DNA of 64,000 nt from Clostridia bacterium (GCA_017416855.1 JAFQAZ010000021.1:62001-126000); one strand, 5' to 3'. Positions 53,724-62,083 are shown, counted from the first letter of the stretch. Numbers and translations are program-made. Notes: a model not told the origin generated them from the letters alone.

Positions 53724-54368
53724 TTATAAAATCTGTTGTAATTCCAAAACCGTTTCCGCAATGTGGTCGGCACCAGCCTCCTCAAGTTCTGCACGACTGC
53801 CATAGCCATACAGCACACCCACCGTGGCCAAACCGTGACATTGCCCACCGGTTATATCAAAACAACGGTCACCAACCATAACCGCATTTTCACCTGTAAT
53901 ATGGTTTTCTTCCAAAACATACCGAATCACATCCGGCTTTTCCACACGTCGACCGTCTAATAAACTGCCGCCAACAAAATCAAAATATGAAAGCAGATCA
54001 AAATGCTCCAGAATCTGCCGGGCATAGATTTCCGGCTTTGATGTTGCCAAAAGCACTTTCCTACCACGACATTTTAACTCCTTCAACAAAGCAGGAATCC
54101 CGTCATACACCTTATTTTCAAACATACCGGTCACACTGAAATACTCACGGTATTTCGCCAAAGCCGCTTCTGCCTTTTCTTCACTGAAGCCGTAAAACTT
54201 CTGAAAAGAACCCTTCAGGGGCGGCCCGATAAACGGCGTCAGCTTTTCCAGAGAAGGTTCTTCAATGCCAAAAGAAGAAAGGGCATATTGAACTGATTTG
54301 GTAATCCCCAACATAGGGTCTGTCAGCGTGCCATCTAAATCAAACAGTATATTCTCCTTCGTCTGCAA
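53724..54368 (-). CDS. HAD family hydrolase, phosphoglycolate phosphatase-like
   Basis: 214 residues if translation starts at TTG 54366-54368, where AGGAGG lies nine bases upstream; a longer frame reaches GTG 54407 without a site. All four HAD motifs are present: the nucleophile FDLDGTLTDP at the very N-terminus, LATSKP, the lysine in VEKPDVI, and MVGDRCFDITGG. The ~65-residue helical cap is of the PGP type. Substrates of this group vary. The gene overlaps the upstream OB-fold gene by 29 bases, so the two are co-transcribed. Confidence 0.85.
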   Translation of the reverse strand: MQTKENILFDLDGTLTDPMLGITKSVQYALSSFGIEEPSLEKLTPFIGPPLKGSFQKFYGFSEEKAEAALAKYREYFSVTGMFENKVYDGIPALLKELKCRGRKVLLATSKPEIYARQILEHFDLLSYFDFVGGSLLDGRRVEKPDVIRYVLEENHITGENAVMVGDRCFDITGGQCHGLATVGVLYGYGSRAELEEAGADHIAETVLELQQIL

Positions 54369-55014
54369 GGCTTGCAGCCTCCTTTTTCCTTCGTATGTCA
54401 TCACCAATCTCCAAACGGTTCACCGAAACTTCATAGGCTGTTTTGGTAACTGTTTCTGTTTCCGACAGTTTCTTCTGATAATCGCGGGACTGCATCCGTC
54501 CCCATATTTTCACATTCTGGCCAACCTCTAAATGTCTGACGAAGCGTGCATTCCGCCCCCAGGCAATACAGGGGATGTAATCAGATTTGTTATAGGCGCG
54601 ATTCACTGCCAGCAGAATGTCAGCAATTTCCCGTCCAAAGGGCGTTACCCGATAGACAACCGGTTTGCAGATATAACCATTTAAATAAATCTCATTCACG
54701 GTTTCTTCTTCCACATCAGCTGCAGTAAGTTCTTTAGCAAACAGCGTCAGCACCAATCTGTTTCCCTCTCCGGAATAATTATTATACGAACGGTACTGAC
54801 CACGAATTTTCAAACGCAGTCCCAGATCAACCCTTGTGTCTGACAACATCTTTTCAGAAACAGTTACACAAATCAAGTCTGCATTTTCGCTGAGTCTCTC
54901 TGACCGTAACATAAAGCGGTAAAACTGCTCACCGTGCACTTCGTGGCTGTATGTAAGACACTCACTGACCACTCCAATCACAACCGCTTCATTATCTTCA
55001 ATACAATGTAACAT
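54340..55014 (-). CDS. Two-OB-fold single-stranded DNA-binding-like protein
   Basis: 224 residues from the ATG at 55012-55014 (GGGAG nine bases upstream). Two consecutive OB-type domains: VVIGVVSECLTYSHEVHGEQFYRFML...LKIRGQYRSYNN, then NEIYLNGYICKPVVYRVTPFGREIADILLAVNR...DYIPCIAWGRNARFVRHLEVGQNVKIWGRMQSR. The second follows the SSB pattern closely. It lacks the acidic C-terminal tail that lets SSB recruit partners. It is not the main replicative SSB, which is shorter. It probably binds nucleic acid, but its process is unknown. Confidence 0.78.
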   Translation of the reverse strand: MLHCIEDNEAVVIGVVSECLTYSHEVHGEQFYRFMLRSERLSENADLICVTVSEKMLSDTRVDLGLRLKIRGQYRSYNNYSGEGNRLVLTLFAKELTAADVEEETVNEIYLNGYICKPVVYRVTPFGREIADILLAVNRAYNKSDYIPCIAWGRNARFVRHLEVGQNVKIWGRMQSRDYQKKLSETETVTKTAYEVSVNRLEIGDDIRRKKEAASLADEGEYTV

Positions 55015-55124
55015 ACCGTATATCTCCCTTCTTGTGTTGCGCTTAAGGTACACGATATATTGTATTAAATTTTTTTCCTGTTTATGCCCGATTATAAATT
55101 TTTATCAGATATCCATAAAAATAT

Positions 55125-56522
55125 TTATTCACAAAGCAATTTACAAATTGTATTCACATCGCCGGCACCCAGGGTGAGCAGATAGTCACCGGGTTTTGCC
55201 CAGGCTCTAAGTATCGCCTCTGCCGCTGCAAAACTTTCTGCATACTGAGCATTGTGAGAACAGTTCTGAATATCAGCAGCTAATTCTTTTGAAGAAATCA
55301 GGCCGGTGTCTTTCTCTCTGGCAGCATAAATATCCACCACAAGCACGCCGTCACAATCTGCAAAGCTTTCTGCAAATTCTGCCCGCAATTTATAGGCGCG
55401 GGTATAGGTGTGAGGCTGAAATACACACCATACTTTGTGGTCTCCGGCTGCTTTTTTAGCCGTTTGCAGGGTGGTTTTAATTTCGGTGGGATGATGGGCG
55501 TAGTCGTCAATAACATAAGCTCCATTGACCATCCCCCTCTGTTCAAAGCGACGCTTTGTGCCTTTAAACTGATCAAAGCCTGCCTGCATTGTCTCGGGTG
55601 AAATGCCCATATAATCAGCTGCCGCAATAACAGCCAAGGCATTTTTCACATTATGCATACCCGGCACCGACAAGGAGGCATTCATAAAAAATTCTCCCTG
55701 CTTAAGCACAGTAAAATCTGCACAGCCATCAGCACCAAACGCTACATCTATTGCCGAAAAATCCGTTTCTTTAGTCAGAACAGAGAATGTCAGTATTTTT
55801 GCCTCCGTACCCTGCACGGAAGCCATTGCCTCAGGATCATCGGCATTGACCACATTCACACCGTCTGCCGGTGTTTTGGCCGCAAAGGCGTGGAAACAAT
55901 CAACAATATCGTGAATATCTTTAAAATAATCCAAATGGTCTTCTTCTACATTTAAAATCAAGCTGATTTTAGGATTAAACTCCAAAAAACTGCCACAGTA
56001 TTCACAGGCTTCCGTCACCAGATACTGTTTGCCGCCAATCCGCATATTCCCCCCGATGGAAGGCAGAATCCCCCCCACTAAGATGGTGGGATCTGTCTCT
56101 GCCGCCATCATCACTTCTGAAAGCATAGAGGTTGTGGTGGTTTTACCGTGTGTGCCGCTAACCGCAATGGGCGCCTGATACCATTTCATAATTTCGCCCA
56201 AAAGCACAGCTCGCTCTACCACCGGTACACCTAATGTTCTGGCGTGTGCCAGCTCCGGATTATCTTCTTTAATGGCCGCTGTATAAACAACAGCAGAAAC
56301 ATCGCCGATATTTTCAGCATGGTGACCGATATGAACCTGAATTCCCTGTTTTTGCAGAAAAGCCGTCATGTCACTTTCCTTAAAGTCTGAACCGCAAACA
56401 GAAAATCCCGCCTGTTTTAAAATCAAAGCCAGAGCACTCATACTAATGCCACCAACGCCTATCATATAAACCGGTTTTGACTTGGAAAGATGCTGTAAAT
56501 CCAGTTGACCTTTTTGATTCAT
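55125..56522 (-). CDS. murC: UDP-N-acetylmuramate-L-alanine ligase
   Basis: 465 residues from the ATG at 56520-56522 (GGAG eight bases upstream; the frame extends 44 codons further without a site). It adds L-alanine to UDP-MurNAc. N-terminal Rossmann loop MIGVGGISMSALALIL, ATP loop VSGTHGKTTTTSML near residue 110, EACEYCGSFLEFNPK, NVEEDHLDYFKD, VIDDYAHHPTEIKTTL and VFQPHTYTR. It lies 2.4 kb beyond ftsZ on the opposite strand, apart from the dcw cluster, and is divergent from spoVG. Confidence 0.96.
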   Translation of the reverse strand: MNQKGQLDLQHLSKSKPVYMIGVGGISMSALALILKQAGFSVCGSDFKESDMTAFLQKQGIQVHIGHHAENIGDVSAVVYTAAIKEDNPELAHARTLGVPVVERAVLLGEIMKWYQAPIAVSGTHGKTTTTSMLSEVMMAAETDPTILVGGILPSIGGNMRIGGKQYLVTEACEYCGSFLEFNPKISLILNVEEDHLDYFKDIHDIVDCFHAFAAKTPADGVNVVNADDPEAMASVQGTEAKILTFSVLTKETDFSAIDVAFGADGCADFTVLKQGEFFMNASLSVPGMHNVKNALAVIAAADYMGISPETMQAGFDQFKGTKRRFEQRGMVNGAYVIDDYAHHPTEIKTTLQTAKKAAGDHKVWCVFQPHTYTRAYKLRAEFAESFADCDGVLVVDIYAAREKDTGLISSKELAADIQNCSHNAQYAESFAAAEAILRAWAKPGDYLLTLGAGDVNTICKLLCE

Positions 56523-56686
56523 ATATACCGCTCCATTCTGCAAAAAACTACAATACTCCATTATACTTATATTATAGTACAACTCGCTTAAAAATAAAAG
56601 CACTTTTTTCAATTTTATGTATATTTCTTTATCTTTAACAAAAAATAAGTCCAAACCAACAGAAAAGTGACAAAGGAGAATGACAA

Positions 56687-56980
56687 ATGCAAATTACCGA
56701 TATCAGAATCAGAAAAATCAACCTGGATTCAAAAATGAAGGCGGTGGTATCCGTTACCTTTGATAACGCCCTGGTGATCCACGATATCAAGGTCATTGAG
56801 GGTACAGACAAGCTCTTCATTGCTATGCCCAGCCGCAAAACGCCGGATGGTGAATTTAAAGATATCGCCCACCCTATTAATATGGATATGCGCGATGCTT
56901 TAGAAAAAAACATTCTGCAAAAATATCAATCGGCTCTCATTGCAGAAGAAGAGGAAGAAACAGACACCTTAAAAAGCTGA
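56687..56980 (+). CDS. spoVG: Septation and sporulation regulator SpoVG
   Basis: 97 residues: [11 protein letters not shown], then [22 protein letters not shown], and the nucleic-acid-binding [19 protein letters not shown]. SpoVG binds DNA and RNA and influences septation and sporulation; in Firmicutes it is under the early sporulation sigma factor H, whose site I cannot fix here. AAAGGAG precedes the ATG. The GerA-type gene follows after nine bases, so both are co-transcribed. A Glu-rich tail ends the protein. Confidence 0.96.
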   Translation: MQITDIRIRKINLDSKMKAVVSVTFDNALVIHDIKVIEGTDKLFIAMPSRKTPDGEFKDIAHPINMDMRDALEKNILQKYQSALIAEEEEETDTLKS

Positions 56981-56989
56981 GGAGATCAT

Positions 56990-58408
56990 ATGATTTTAAA
57001 AGAAACACTTGCAGAAAACAAAGAAATATTAAAAGAAGTATTGCCCATCGGCAAAAGCAACGACCTGCTGACCCGTGATTTTTTCTTTGGCGGTCGTTCT
57101 GCCAGTCTGTATTATTTAGACGGGTTCTTAAACGATGTGGTTATGGAGCGAATGGTCTCCCGCTTACTGGACATCACACCCAAGCAAATTGACGCCACCA
57201 AGGATTTATGGGATTTTGTCAGTAAGTTTATTACCTACACCGAAGTGGATGTTTACACGAAAACAGATGATGTTGTTACCCAGCTATTGGCCGGCAAAAG
57301 TGTATTTTTGGTGGACGGATTAACCGGTGCTTTGGTGTTGGACCTCCGTGACTATCCGGCAAGAGGCGTTCAGGAGCCGGAAAAGGAACGGGTGATGCGT
57401 GGCTCCCGGGACGGATTTGTAGAAACCCTGATCTTTAACTGTGCCCTGATTCGCCGCAGAATCCGCGATCCGAAACTGATTGTAGAAATGCATTCTGTAG
57501 GTTCTCGTTCCCGCTCCGATGTGGCTATTTTATATGTGGAGGATTTGGTTAATCAGGACGATTTGAGCATTGTGCGAAGTAAAATTGACGGTATACAGAC
57601 AGAAGCTTTAACCATGAATATGGAAAGCATTGCCGAATGTTTAATACATCAGCGGTGGTATAACCCCTTCCCAAAAACCCGGTATACCGAGCGCCCTGAT
57701 GCTGCTTCTGCCGCACTTTTAGAGGGAAACATTATCGTTTTGGTGGATAATGCCCCTGCTGCTATGATTGTTCCCACCTCAGTGTTTGATTTTCTGCAGG
57801 AACCCAATGATTTTTACTTTCCGCCACTGGTAGGCACCTATATCCGTTGGGTACGGAATCTTGTCTTTTGGGTGACACTGGTTCTCTCTCCCCTATGGCT
57901 TCTGGCCGTGGAAAATGCCGACCGGTTGCCGGAGGCTCTGTCTTTTTTAAACCTTTCCACTGAGTCGGCCGTCCCTGTTATTTTGCAGCTCTTGTTACTG
58001 GAAGGGGTGATTGACGTACTCCGGCTGGCTTCGGTGAACACGCCAAATATGCTGGGGAACTCTTTGAGCATCATCGGTGCTCTTTTATTGGGCGAGTTTG
58101 CCGTCAAATCCGGTTGGATGGTGCCGGATACCATTTTATATATGTCCTTCATCGCCATTGCAAGCTTCACGCAACCCAGCATGGAGCTTGGCTATGCTTT
58201 TAAATTTATGCGGGTGATGCTCCTAATCCTGACGTATTTTTTCAAGCTGGGTGGGCTGATTGCCGGTCTGATTGTCATTCCCATTATTATCGCCACCAAC
58301 AAAACCGTCACTGGCAGAGGGTACCTCTATCCTCTCATCCCGTTCAACTGGAAGGCCCTGAAATCACACCTGTTCAGGCATCGTCTTCGTACCCACAAGA
58401 AATCGTAA
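56990..58408 (+). CDS. GerA/SpoVAF family spore membrane protein
   Basis: 472 residues. The N-terminal half is soluble (KSNDLLTRDFFFGG, FLVDGLTGALVLDLRDYPARGVQEPEKERVMRGSRDGFVETLIFNCALIRRRIRDPKL), followed by four to five membrane helices from about residue 285. RGVQEPEKERVMRGSRDGF is the strongest family block. It is closest in pattern to SpoVAF, which supports dipicolinate channel function in spores, though a germinant receptor A subunit cannot be excluded. It stands without the other spoVA genes or any gerB/gerC partner, directly behind spoVG. Confidence 0.88.
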   Translation: MILKETLAENKEILKEVLPIGKSNDLLTRDFFFGGRSASLYYLDGFLNDVVMERMVSRLLDITPKQIDATKDLWDFVSKFITYTEVDVYTKTDDVVTQLLAGKSVFLVDGLTGALVLDLRDYPARGVQEPEKERVMRGSRDGFVETLIFNCALIRRRIRDPKLIVEMHSVGSRSRSDVAILYVEDLVNQDDLSIVRSKIDGIQTEALTMNMESIAECLIHQRWYNPFPKTRYTERPDAASAALLEGNIIVLVDNAPAAMIVPTSVFDFLQEPNDFYFPPLVGTYIRWVRNLVFWVTLVLSPLWLLAVENADRLPEALSFLNLSTESAVPVILQLLLLEGVIDVLRLASVNTPNMLGNSLSIIGALLLGEFAVKSGWMVPDTILYMSFIAIASFTQPSMELGYAFKFMRVMLLILTYFFKLGGLIAGLIVIPIIIATNKTVTGRGYLYPLIPFNWKALKSHLFRHRLRTHKKS

Positions 58409-58437
58409 CATTTTTTTTGCTACCATCTCTTTTTTGC

Positions 58438-58466
58438 TTGCAAATTTCCGTCTTATGGTATATAAT
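58438..58466 (+). promoter_or_regulatory. Promoter of the FMN riboswitch-ribU unit
   Basis: TTGCAA (58438-58443), a 17-base spacer and TATAAT (58461-58466), 12 bases before the aptamer. Confidence 0.8.
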
Positions 58467-58478
58467 ATAGTAAACATA

Positions 58479-58608
58479 ATCTTCAGGGCAGGGTGCAATT
58501 CCCGACCGGCGGTAATAAACAGTGTTCGTTTTAGCCCGCGAGCCTTTTATAAAAGGTTGATTTTGGTGCGATTCCAAAGCCGACAGTACAGTCTGGATGG
58601 AAGAAGAT
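58479..58608 (+). ncRNA. FMN riboswitch (RFN element)
   Basis: The P1 stem is ATCTTC (58479-58484) with GAAGAT (58603-58608). Conserved aptamer segments appear in order: AGGGCAGGGTGCAATTCCC, GACCGGCGGT, AGCCCGCGAGCC, a variable hairpin, TTGGTGCGATTCCAA and GCCGACAGT, then GTCTGGATGGAAGAAGAT. It binds flavin mononucleotide and switches off the downstream riboflavin transporter. A terminator follows. Confidence 0.96.
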
Positions 58609-58632
58609 GCAAATATACTTTTTGTTATATTA

Positions 58633-58677
58633 AACAGCCCTGTTTTGTATTGTGTCATTACAAAGCAAGGCTGTTTT
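58633..58677 (+). terminator. Riboswitch-controlled terminator
   Basis: AACAGCCCTGTTTTGTA pairs with TACAAAGCAAGGCTGTT (one mismatch and one wobble), followed by seven T. Located between the FMN aptamer and ribU, it fits transcriptional attenuation when FMN is bound. Confidence 0.85.
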
Positions 58678-58708
58678 TTTGCAGCAATTTCTATGAAGGA
58701 GTCTTATT

Positions 58709-59302
58709 ATGAAAAACGACAAACTGCAATGGTTAACAAAGGTGGCCATTTTATCGGCTATGGCTTCCGTTTTAATGTTATTTGAATTTCCTCTGCCTTT
58801 TTTGGCCCCCAGTTTTTACGAGCTTGATTTCAGTGAAGTGCCAGTTTTAATTGGCACCTTTGCTTTAGGACCTTTGGCAGGGTGTGTAATTGAAGCCATT
58901 AAAATTCTGCTTAATTTTATTATGAATGGTAGTATTACCGGTGGCGTGGGTGAATTATCCAATTTTGTTCTCGGTGTTGTGTTTGTGTTACCGGCCGGAC
59001 TTCTCTATCGGAAAAACAAAACAAAAAAGAGTGCCGTTTGGGGACTGATTACCGGCGGTTTAACAATGGTTGTGCTCGGTTGTTTCATCAATGCCTATAT
59101 TATGATTCCTTTATACAGTAAAATGATGCCCTTAGAGGCTATCATCGCACAAGCCGCTGCCATCTGGCCGGTGATAAAGGACACCTTCGGCTTCGTGCTG
59201 CTCTGTGTGGCCCCCTTTAATCTTGTCAAAGCCATTTTGGTTTGCACTGTTACCCTGTTGCTTTATAAAAGACTCAGCCCTTTACTGAAAGTGAAAAAAT
59301 AA
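58709..59302 (+). CDS. ribU: Riboflavin transporter RibU (ECF S component)
   Basis: 197 residues, about six membrane helices. Blocks FEFPLPFLAPSFYELDFSEVPVLIGTFALGPLAGCVIEAIKILLN and GELSNFVLGVVFVLPAGLLY are typical of RibU, the substrate-binding subunit that works with the shared energising module EcfAA'T encoded elsewhere. The FMN riboswitch directly upstream confirms the substrate. AAGGAG lies before ATG. Riboflavin biosynthesis genes are not in the window. Confidence 0.95.
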   Translation: MKNDKLQWLTKVAILSAMASVLMLFEFPLPFLAPSFYELDFSEVPVLIGTFALGPLAGCVIEAIKILLNFIMNGSITGGVGELSNFVLGVVFVLPAGLLYRKNKTKKSAVWGLITGGLTMVVLGCFINAYIMIPLYSKMMPLEAIIAQAAAIWPVIKDTFGFVLLCVAPFNLVKAILVCTVTLLLYKRLSPLLKVKK

Positions 59303-59314
59303 TTAAAAAAAGTG

Positions 59315-59343
59315 TTGACAACCTGTTCCTGGCGTGGTATAAT
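59315..59343 (+). promoter_or_regulatory. Promoter of tRNA-Lys
   Basis: A perfect TTGACA (59315-59320), a 17-base spacer ending in TGG, and TATAAT (59338-59343), 27 bases upstream of the mature tRNA. Confidence 0.9.
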
Positions 59344-59370
59344 ATATTTTCGTTGGGAATAGTCCCATTT

Positions 59371-59446
59371 GCACCTTTAGCTCAGCTGGTAGAGCACCTG
59401 ACTCTTAATCAGGGTGTCCAGGGTTCGAGTCCCTGAAGGTGTACCA
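59371..59446 (+). tRNA. tRNA-Lys, anticodon CTT
   Basis: A full cloverleaf: acceptor GCACCTT with AAGGTGT (one G-U pair at the end), D arm AGCTCAGCTGGTAGAGC, anticodon stem CCTGA/TCAGG enclosing the loop CTCTTAA (anticodon CTT, lysine codon AAG), variable loop GTGTC, T arm CAGGGTTCGAGTCCCTG, and an encoded CCA end. It stands alone with its own promoter and terminator. Confidence 0.97.
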
Positions 59447-59449
59447 ATA

Positions 59450-59479
59450 AACCTCACATGCCTTTTGGTGTGCGAGGTT
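59450..59479 (+). terminator. Terminator of tRNA-Lys
   Basis: AACCTC-rich arm and GAGGTT arm enclose an imperfect inner stem around CACAT/GTGTG, followed by TTTTCTTTTTTT, immediately after the CCA end. Confidence 0.8.
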
Positions 59480-59592
59480 TTTTCTTTTTTTCCGCTCACC
59501 GGTTGACACCCTGATTTTTTTGTAAAACGCAATGAATCAGGAGCGCAAAAAGAATACAAGAGAGCTTCTCTTTACGACTTTCTCTTTTAATC

Positions 59593-59621
59593 TTTACATT
59601 CTCTTAAAATTATGCTACAAT
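59593..59621 (+). promoter_or_regulatory. Promoter of the DUF896 gene
   Basis: TTTACA (59593-59598), a 17-base spacer and TACAAT (59616-59621), 30 bases before the ATG. Confidence 0.7.
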
Positions 59622-59650
59622 CAATATAGCACACGTTAGGAGGAACCAAC

Positions 59651-59857
59651 ATGGAAATGGAAAAACTTCTTGAAAAAATCAATGCCTTGGCCCGAAAATC
59701 GAGAGCCGAAGGGCTGACTGATGAAGAAAAAGATGAACAAGCCAAGCTGCGTCAGGAATATTTAAAATTATTCCGTGCCGGTATGGAAAGCACGTTAAAC
59801 ACCGTGTATATTATGGATGAAAAAGGAAATAAGAAAAAAGTCACGAAAAAAAAGTGA
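59651..59857 (+). CDS. DUF896 family protein (YnzC-like)
   Basis: 68 residues. EKLLEKINALARKSRAEGLTDEEKDEQAKLRQEYLKLFR is a two-helix hairpin typical of YnzC/DUF896, followed by a short extension ending in KKVTKKK. The function is not established; in Bacillus subtilis a relative lies in the SOS-controlled yneA operon. Here no LexA box is visible. AGGAGG precedes the ATG; a second ATG two codons later is possible. Confidence 0.9.
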   Translation: MEMEKLLEKINALARKSRAEGLTDEEKDEQAKLRQEYLKLFRAGMESTLNTVYIMDEKGNKKKVTKKK

Positions 59858-59871
59858 TGGAATAATAATAA

Positions 59872-59903
59872 AAGAAGGTGTCGCAGCAACGCGATACCTT
59901 CTT
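59872..59903 (+). terminator. Terminator of the DUF896 gene
   Basis: AAGAAGGTGTCGC (59872-59884) pairs with GCGATACCTTCTT (59891-59903) with one wobble; the following tract is only moderately T-rich. Confidence 0.7.
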
Positions 59904-59989
59904 TTAAATTGAGTAGAGGGGCACATGTATTTTGTGAGGTTACTAACAGTATGCCCTTTCTGTTCTGAAATATACCAGTTGTTTCAAGA

Positions 59990-61771
59990 TTATTGTACAA
60001 CTTCAGGCAAATTCAGTTCCAATTCTTCAAAACCGCTTTTATCGGCCTTGGTTTTCATCAGCTGGCCGTCGCTGTTTACATACAGGATGTATCCGTCTCT
60101 CACATTGCTGATTTCACAGTTTTCTGATACAAGAACCGTTTCCTCACCGGACTTTTTATATAAAGCCGACTTGCCATCCTCCAGATTTACAGCCGCATAA
60201 TAAACATCTTCTCCGTCAACCATAAAGTTAACCACCAATTTATCATTAACCACATCTTCAATGTAGTTACCGTTGATATCTGCACGAATCAATGATAAAG
60301 CAGGAATACCGGTTGATTCATCAACTGTGCCATCAATATAATACAGGGAATCATTCACTGCCTCAAAGCCATACAGAGGTCCGTTAGCAACCTTCTTCAA
60401 ATCAGCACCATGACGGTCGAAGCTATAGAGACCACCGTCTAAGTCATTCAGATAATAGAATCTATCTTTATAATACACCAAATCCTTAATATCTTCATTA
60501 AACACCAGTTTTGGTTTTTTAGTGCCTATCGTCAGGCGATATAAACGGAATTCGCTGCCAGCCATTTCACCGGCGGCAATCTGCTCCTGCATTTCCGGCG
60601 TCATATTCTTGATGGCCTGATTCAAAATGTAGTACACTTCGTTGCCCACTACCGTGAGGTTTAGAATATCATCTGTGGTTTCCACCAGAATTTCCTTTGT
60701 CTCACCGTCTTCGCTGATGCGACATAAATTGCCGGTGGTTATATCTTTATAATATACCCAACCATCCATAGCATTCAGCATCATACCGGTTGCATCTCCC
60801 AGTCTGGTTTTTTCGCCGGTTTGTTTATCTTCCTTATAAATGCAATAGGTAGGGTCAATGTAATAGATATTTTCATCATCGGTCGTCATAATACCCATAC
60901 TGCGGAGATTCATATTGCTGTTACCACGCAACTTTTCAGAAATTTCAGCAACCCTTCTGCTTTTCCCTGCCTTAACATACATAGTATATGCTTTCATATA
61001 GTTTCCGGATTCAGCCGCTTTGTTTCCCTGATGAATAACTAAAGCAATATACGTCCAGAAAATAATAACGCAAAGGATAGCTGTTGCCAGCAGACTGATT
61101 GCACTGATAAGAGCTACTTTTTTTCTTTTCGCAATTCTTTCTTCTTTTTCCTTTGCCAATTGCAGTCTTTCTTCTTCCTCAGCTTTTAAGCGTTCTTCAT
61201 ATAGGGTTGCAAGAGTTTTGGTAATGGCATCACGAGAAGAATAGTTCGCCAGCACGTCTTCTTTTTCTCGTCCACAGCGGACACATTCATCTGCTTCATT
61301 CGCGTTGGGTCTGCCACAAACACACAGCCAATGGGTTGCCGCATCCTTCGCATAACAAACTGCATCCTCGCCCGCCGCATTAATTAACCGGATTTTTTCA
61401 TCGGAATCAGGCTCAGTTACTGCAATCTCCAGCAAATTATTCTGATCTGCCACATACGGTTCCCCTTCTGAAAAATGAACTTCAGAAAACTCAACCGTAA
61501 TATGTTTTGCTTCAGAAAAATCTTCTAAAGATACTGCTTTGTTAGTTGCAAAAAAGCTCTTCGGTTCACCGTTTAGTTCTGAAAGGTCAATAGGCAAAGA
61601 ACCCAGCTGATTGCCATATGTATCATAAGCAAAGAGTGTGAACACAACGCGCTGAACCACTCTATCGCTCAGATTAAACAGCTTGAACACAGCATAAGGC
61701 ATACCTGTTTTGGAATTGGTTTTCACAACAACGCCCTGATTTTCAACAGGACACAATAAATCAATTAACAT
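59990..61771 (-). CDS. Zinc-ribbon, single-pass membrane protein with DUF5050-like beta-propeller
   Basis: 593 residues in four parts. Residues 1-125 are a beta-rich domain (NLSDRVVQRVVFTLFAYDTYGNQLG). A four-cysteine zinc ribbon follows near 148-168 (LCVCGRPNANEADECVRCG). A charged coiled-coil (~190-218, EERLKAEEEERLQLAKEKEERIAKRKK) precedes one membrane helix (~220-245). The extracellular half has repeated IYYID/VYYK/FYYLND strands of the DUF5050 kind, probably a beta-propeller. I know no function. The orientation places the ribbon inside and the propeller outside, suggesting a sensor or scaffold. It is divergent from rpmH. Confidence 0.75.
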   Translation of the reverse strand: MLIDLLCPVENQGVVVKTNSKTGMPYAVFKLFNLSDRVVQRVVFTLFAYDTYGNQLGSLPIDLSELNGEPKSFFATNKAVSLEDFSEAKHITVEFSEVHFSEGEPYVADQNNLLEIAVTEPDSDEKIRLINAAGEDAVCYAKDAATHWLCVCGRPNANEADECVRCGREKEDVLANYSSRDAITKTLATLYEERLKAEEEERLQLAKEKEERIAKRKKVALISAISLLATAILCVIIFWTYIALVIHQGNKAAESGNYMKAYTMYVKAGKSRRVAEISEKLRGNSNMNLRSMGIMTTDDENIYYIDPTYCIYKEDKQTGEKTRLGDATGMMLNAMDGWVYYKDITTGNLCRISEDGETKEILVETTDDILNLTVVGNEVYYILNQAIKNMTPEMQEQIAAGEMAGSEFRLYRLTIGTKKPKLVFNEDIKDLVYYKDRFYYLNDLDGGLYSFDRHGADLKKVANGPLYGFEAVNDSLYYIDGTVDESTGIPALSLIRADINGNYIEDVVNDKLVVNFMVDGEDVYYAAVNLEDGKSALYKKSGEETVLVSENCEISNVRDGYILYVNSDGQLMKTKADKSGFEELELNLPEVVQ

Positions 61772-61862
61772 TTGTTTACCTCCCGAATTGATAAAAATAA
61801 ATTCTTCTTTTTTATTTTAACATATCTTTATAAAAAATACAACTTTTTTATTCATAAAAGTC

Positions 61863-61891
61863 TTGACATTTTCTCTTTTGCAAGATATAAT
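61863..61891 (+). promoter_or_regulatory. Promoter of the rpmH operon
   Basis: A perfect TTGACA (61863-61868), a 17-base spacer and TATAAT (61886-61891), about 47 bases before the rpmH start. Confidence 0.88.
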
Positions 61892-61937
61892 AATAAGGTA
61901 TATGACAAGCTATAGGCAATTATAGGAGGTGGAGCAC

Positions 61938-62072
61938 TTGCTTAGAACATATCAGCCCAATAAAAGAAAACGGAAAAAAGATCATGGTTTCAGAAACAGA
62001 ATGAGTTCTCGTTCCGGCAGAAAGGTATTGGCTAGAAGAAGACTAAAAGGCAGAAAGGTTCTGTCTGCATAG
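61938..62072 (+). CDS. rpmH: 50S ribosomal protein L34
   Basis: 44 residues, [20 protein letters not shown]...[21 protein letters not shown], the full L34 pattern. The start codon is TTG (61938-61940) with AGGAGG twelve bases and GGAG eight bases upstream. It is the first gene of rpmH-rnpA-yidD-yidC-jag. This operon usually sits next to dnaA and the replication origin, but here the divergent neighbour is the zinc-ribbon membrane protein gene. Confidence 0.95.
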   Translation: MLRTYQPNKRKRKKDHGFRNRMSSRSGRKVLARRRLKGRKVLSA

Positions 62073-62083
62073 TTATGAAAATC

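Noticed and set aside
59377-59559. Minus-strand reading frame across tRNA-Lys
   Set aside because: Its protein end (GTRTLDTLIKSQVLYQL) is simply the translated complement of the tRNA and has no ribosome site.
61772-61937. Replication origin upstream of rpmH
   Set aside because: No cluster of DnaA boxes or AT-rich unwinding repeats was seen and dnaA is not adjacent.
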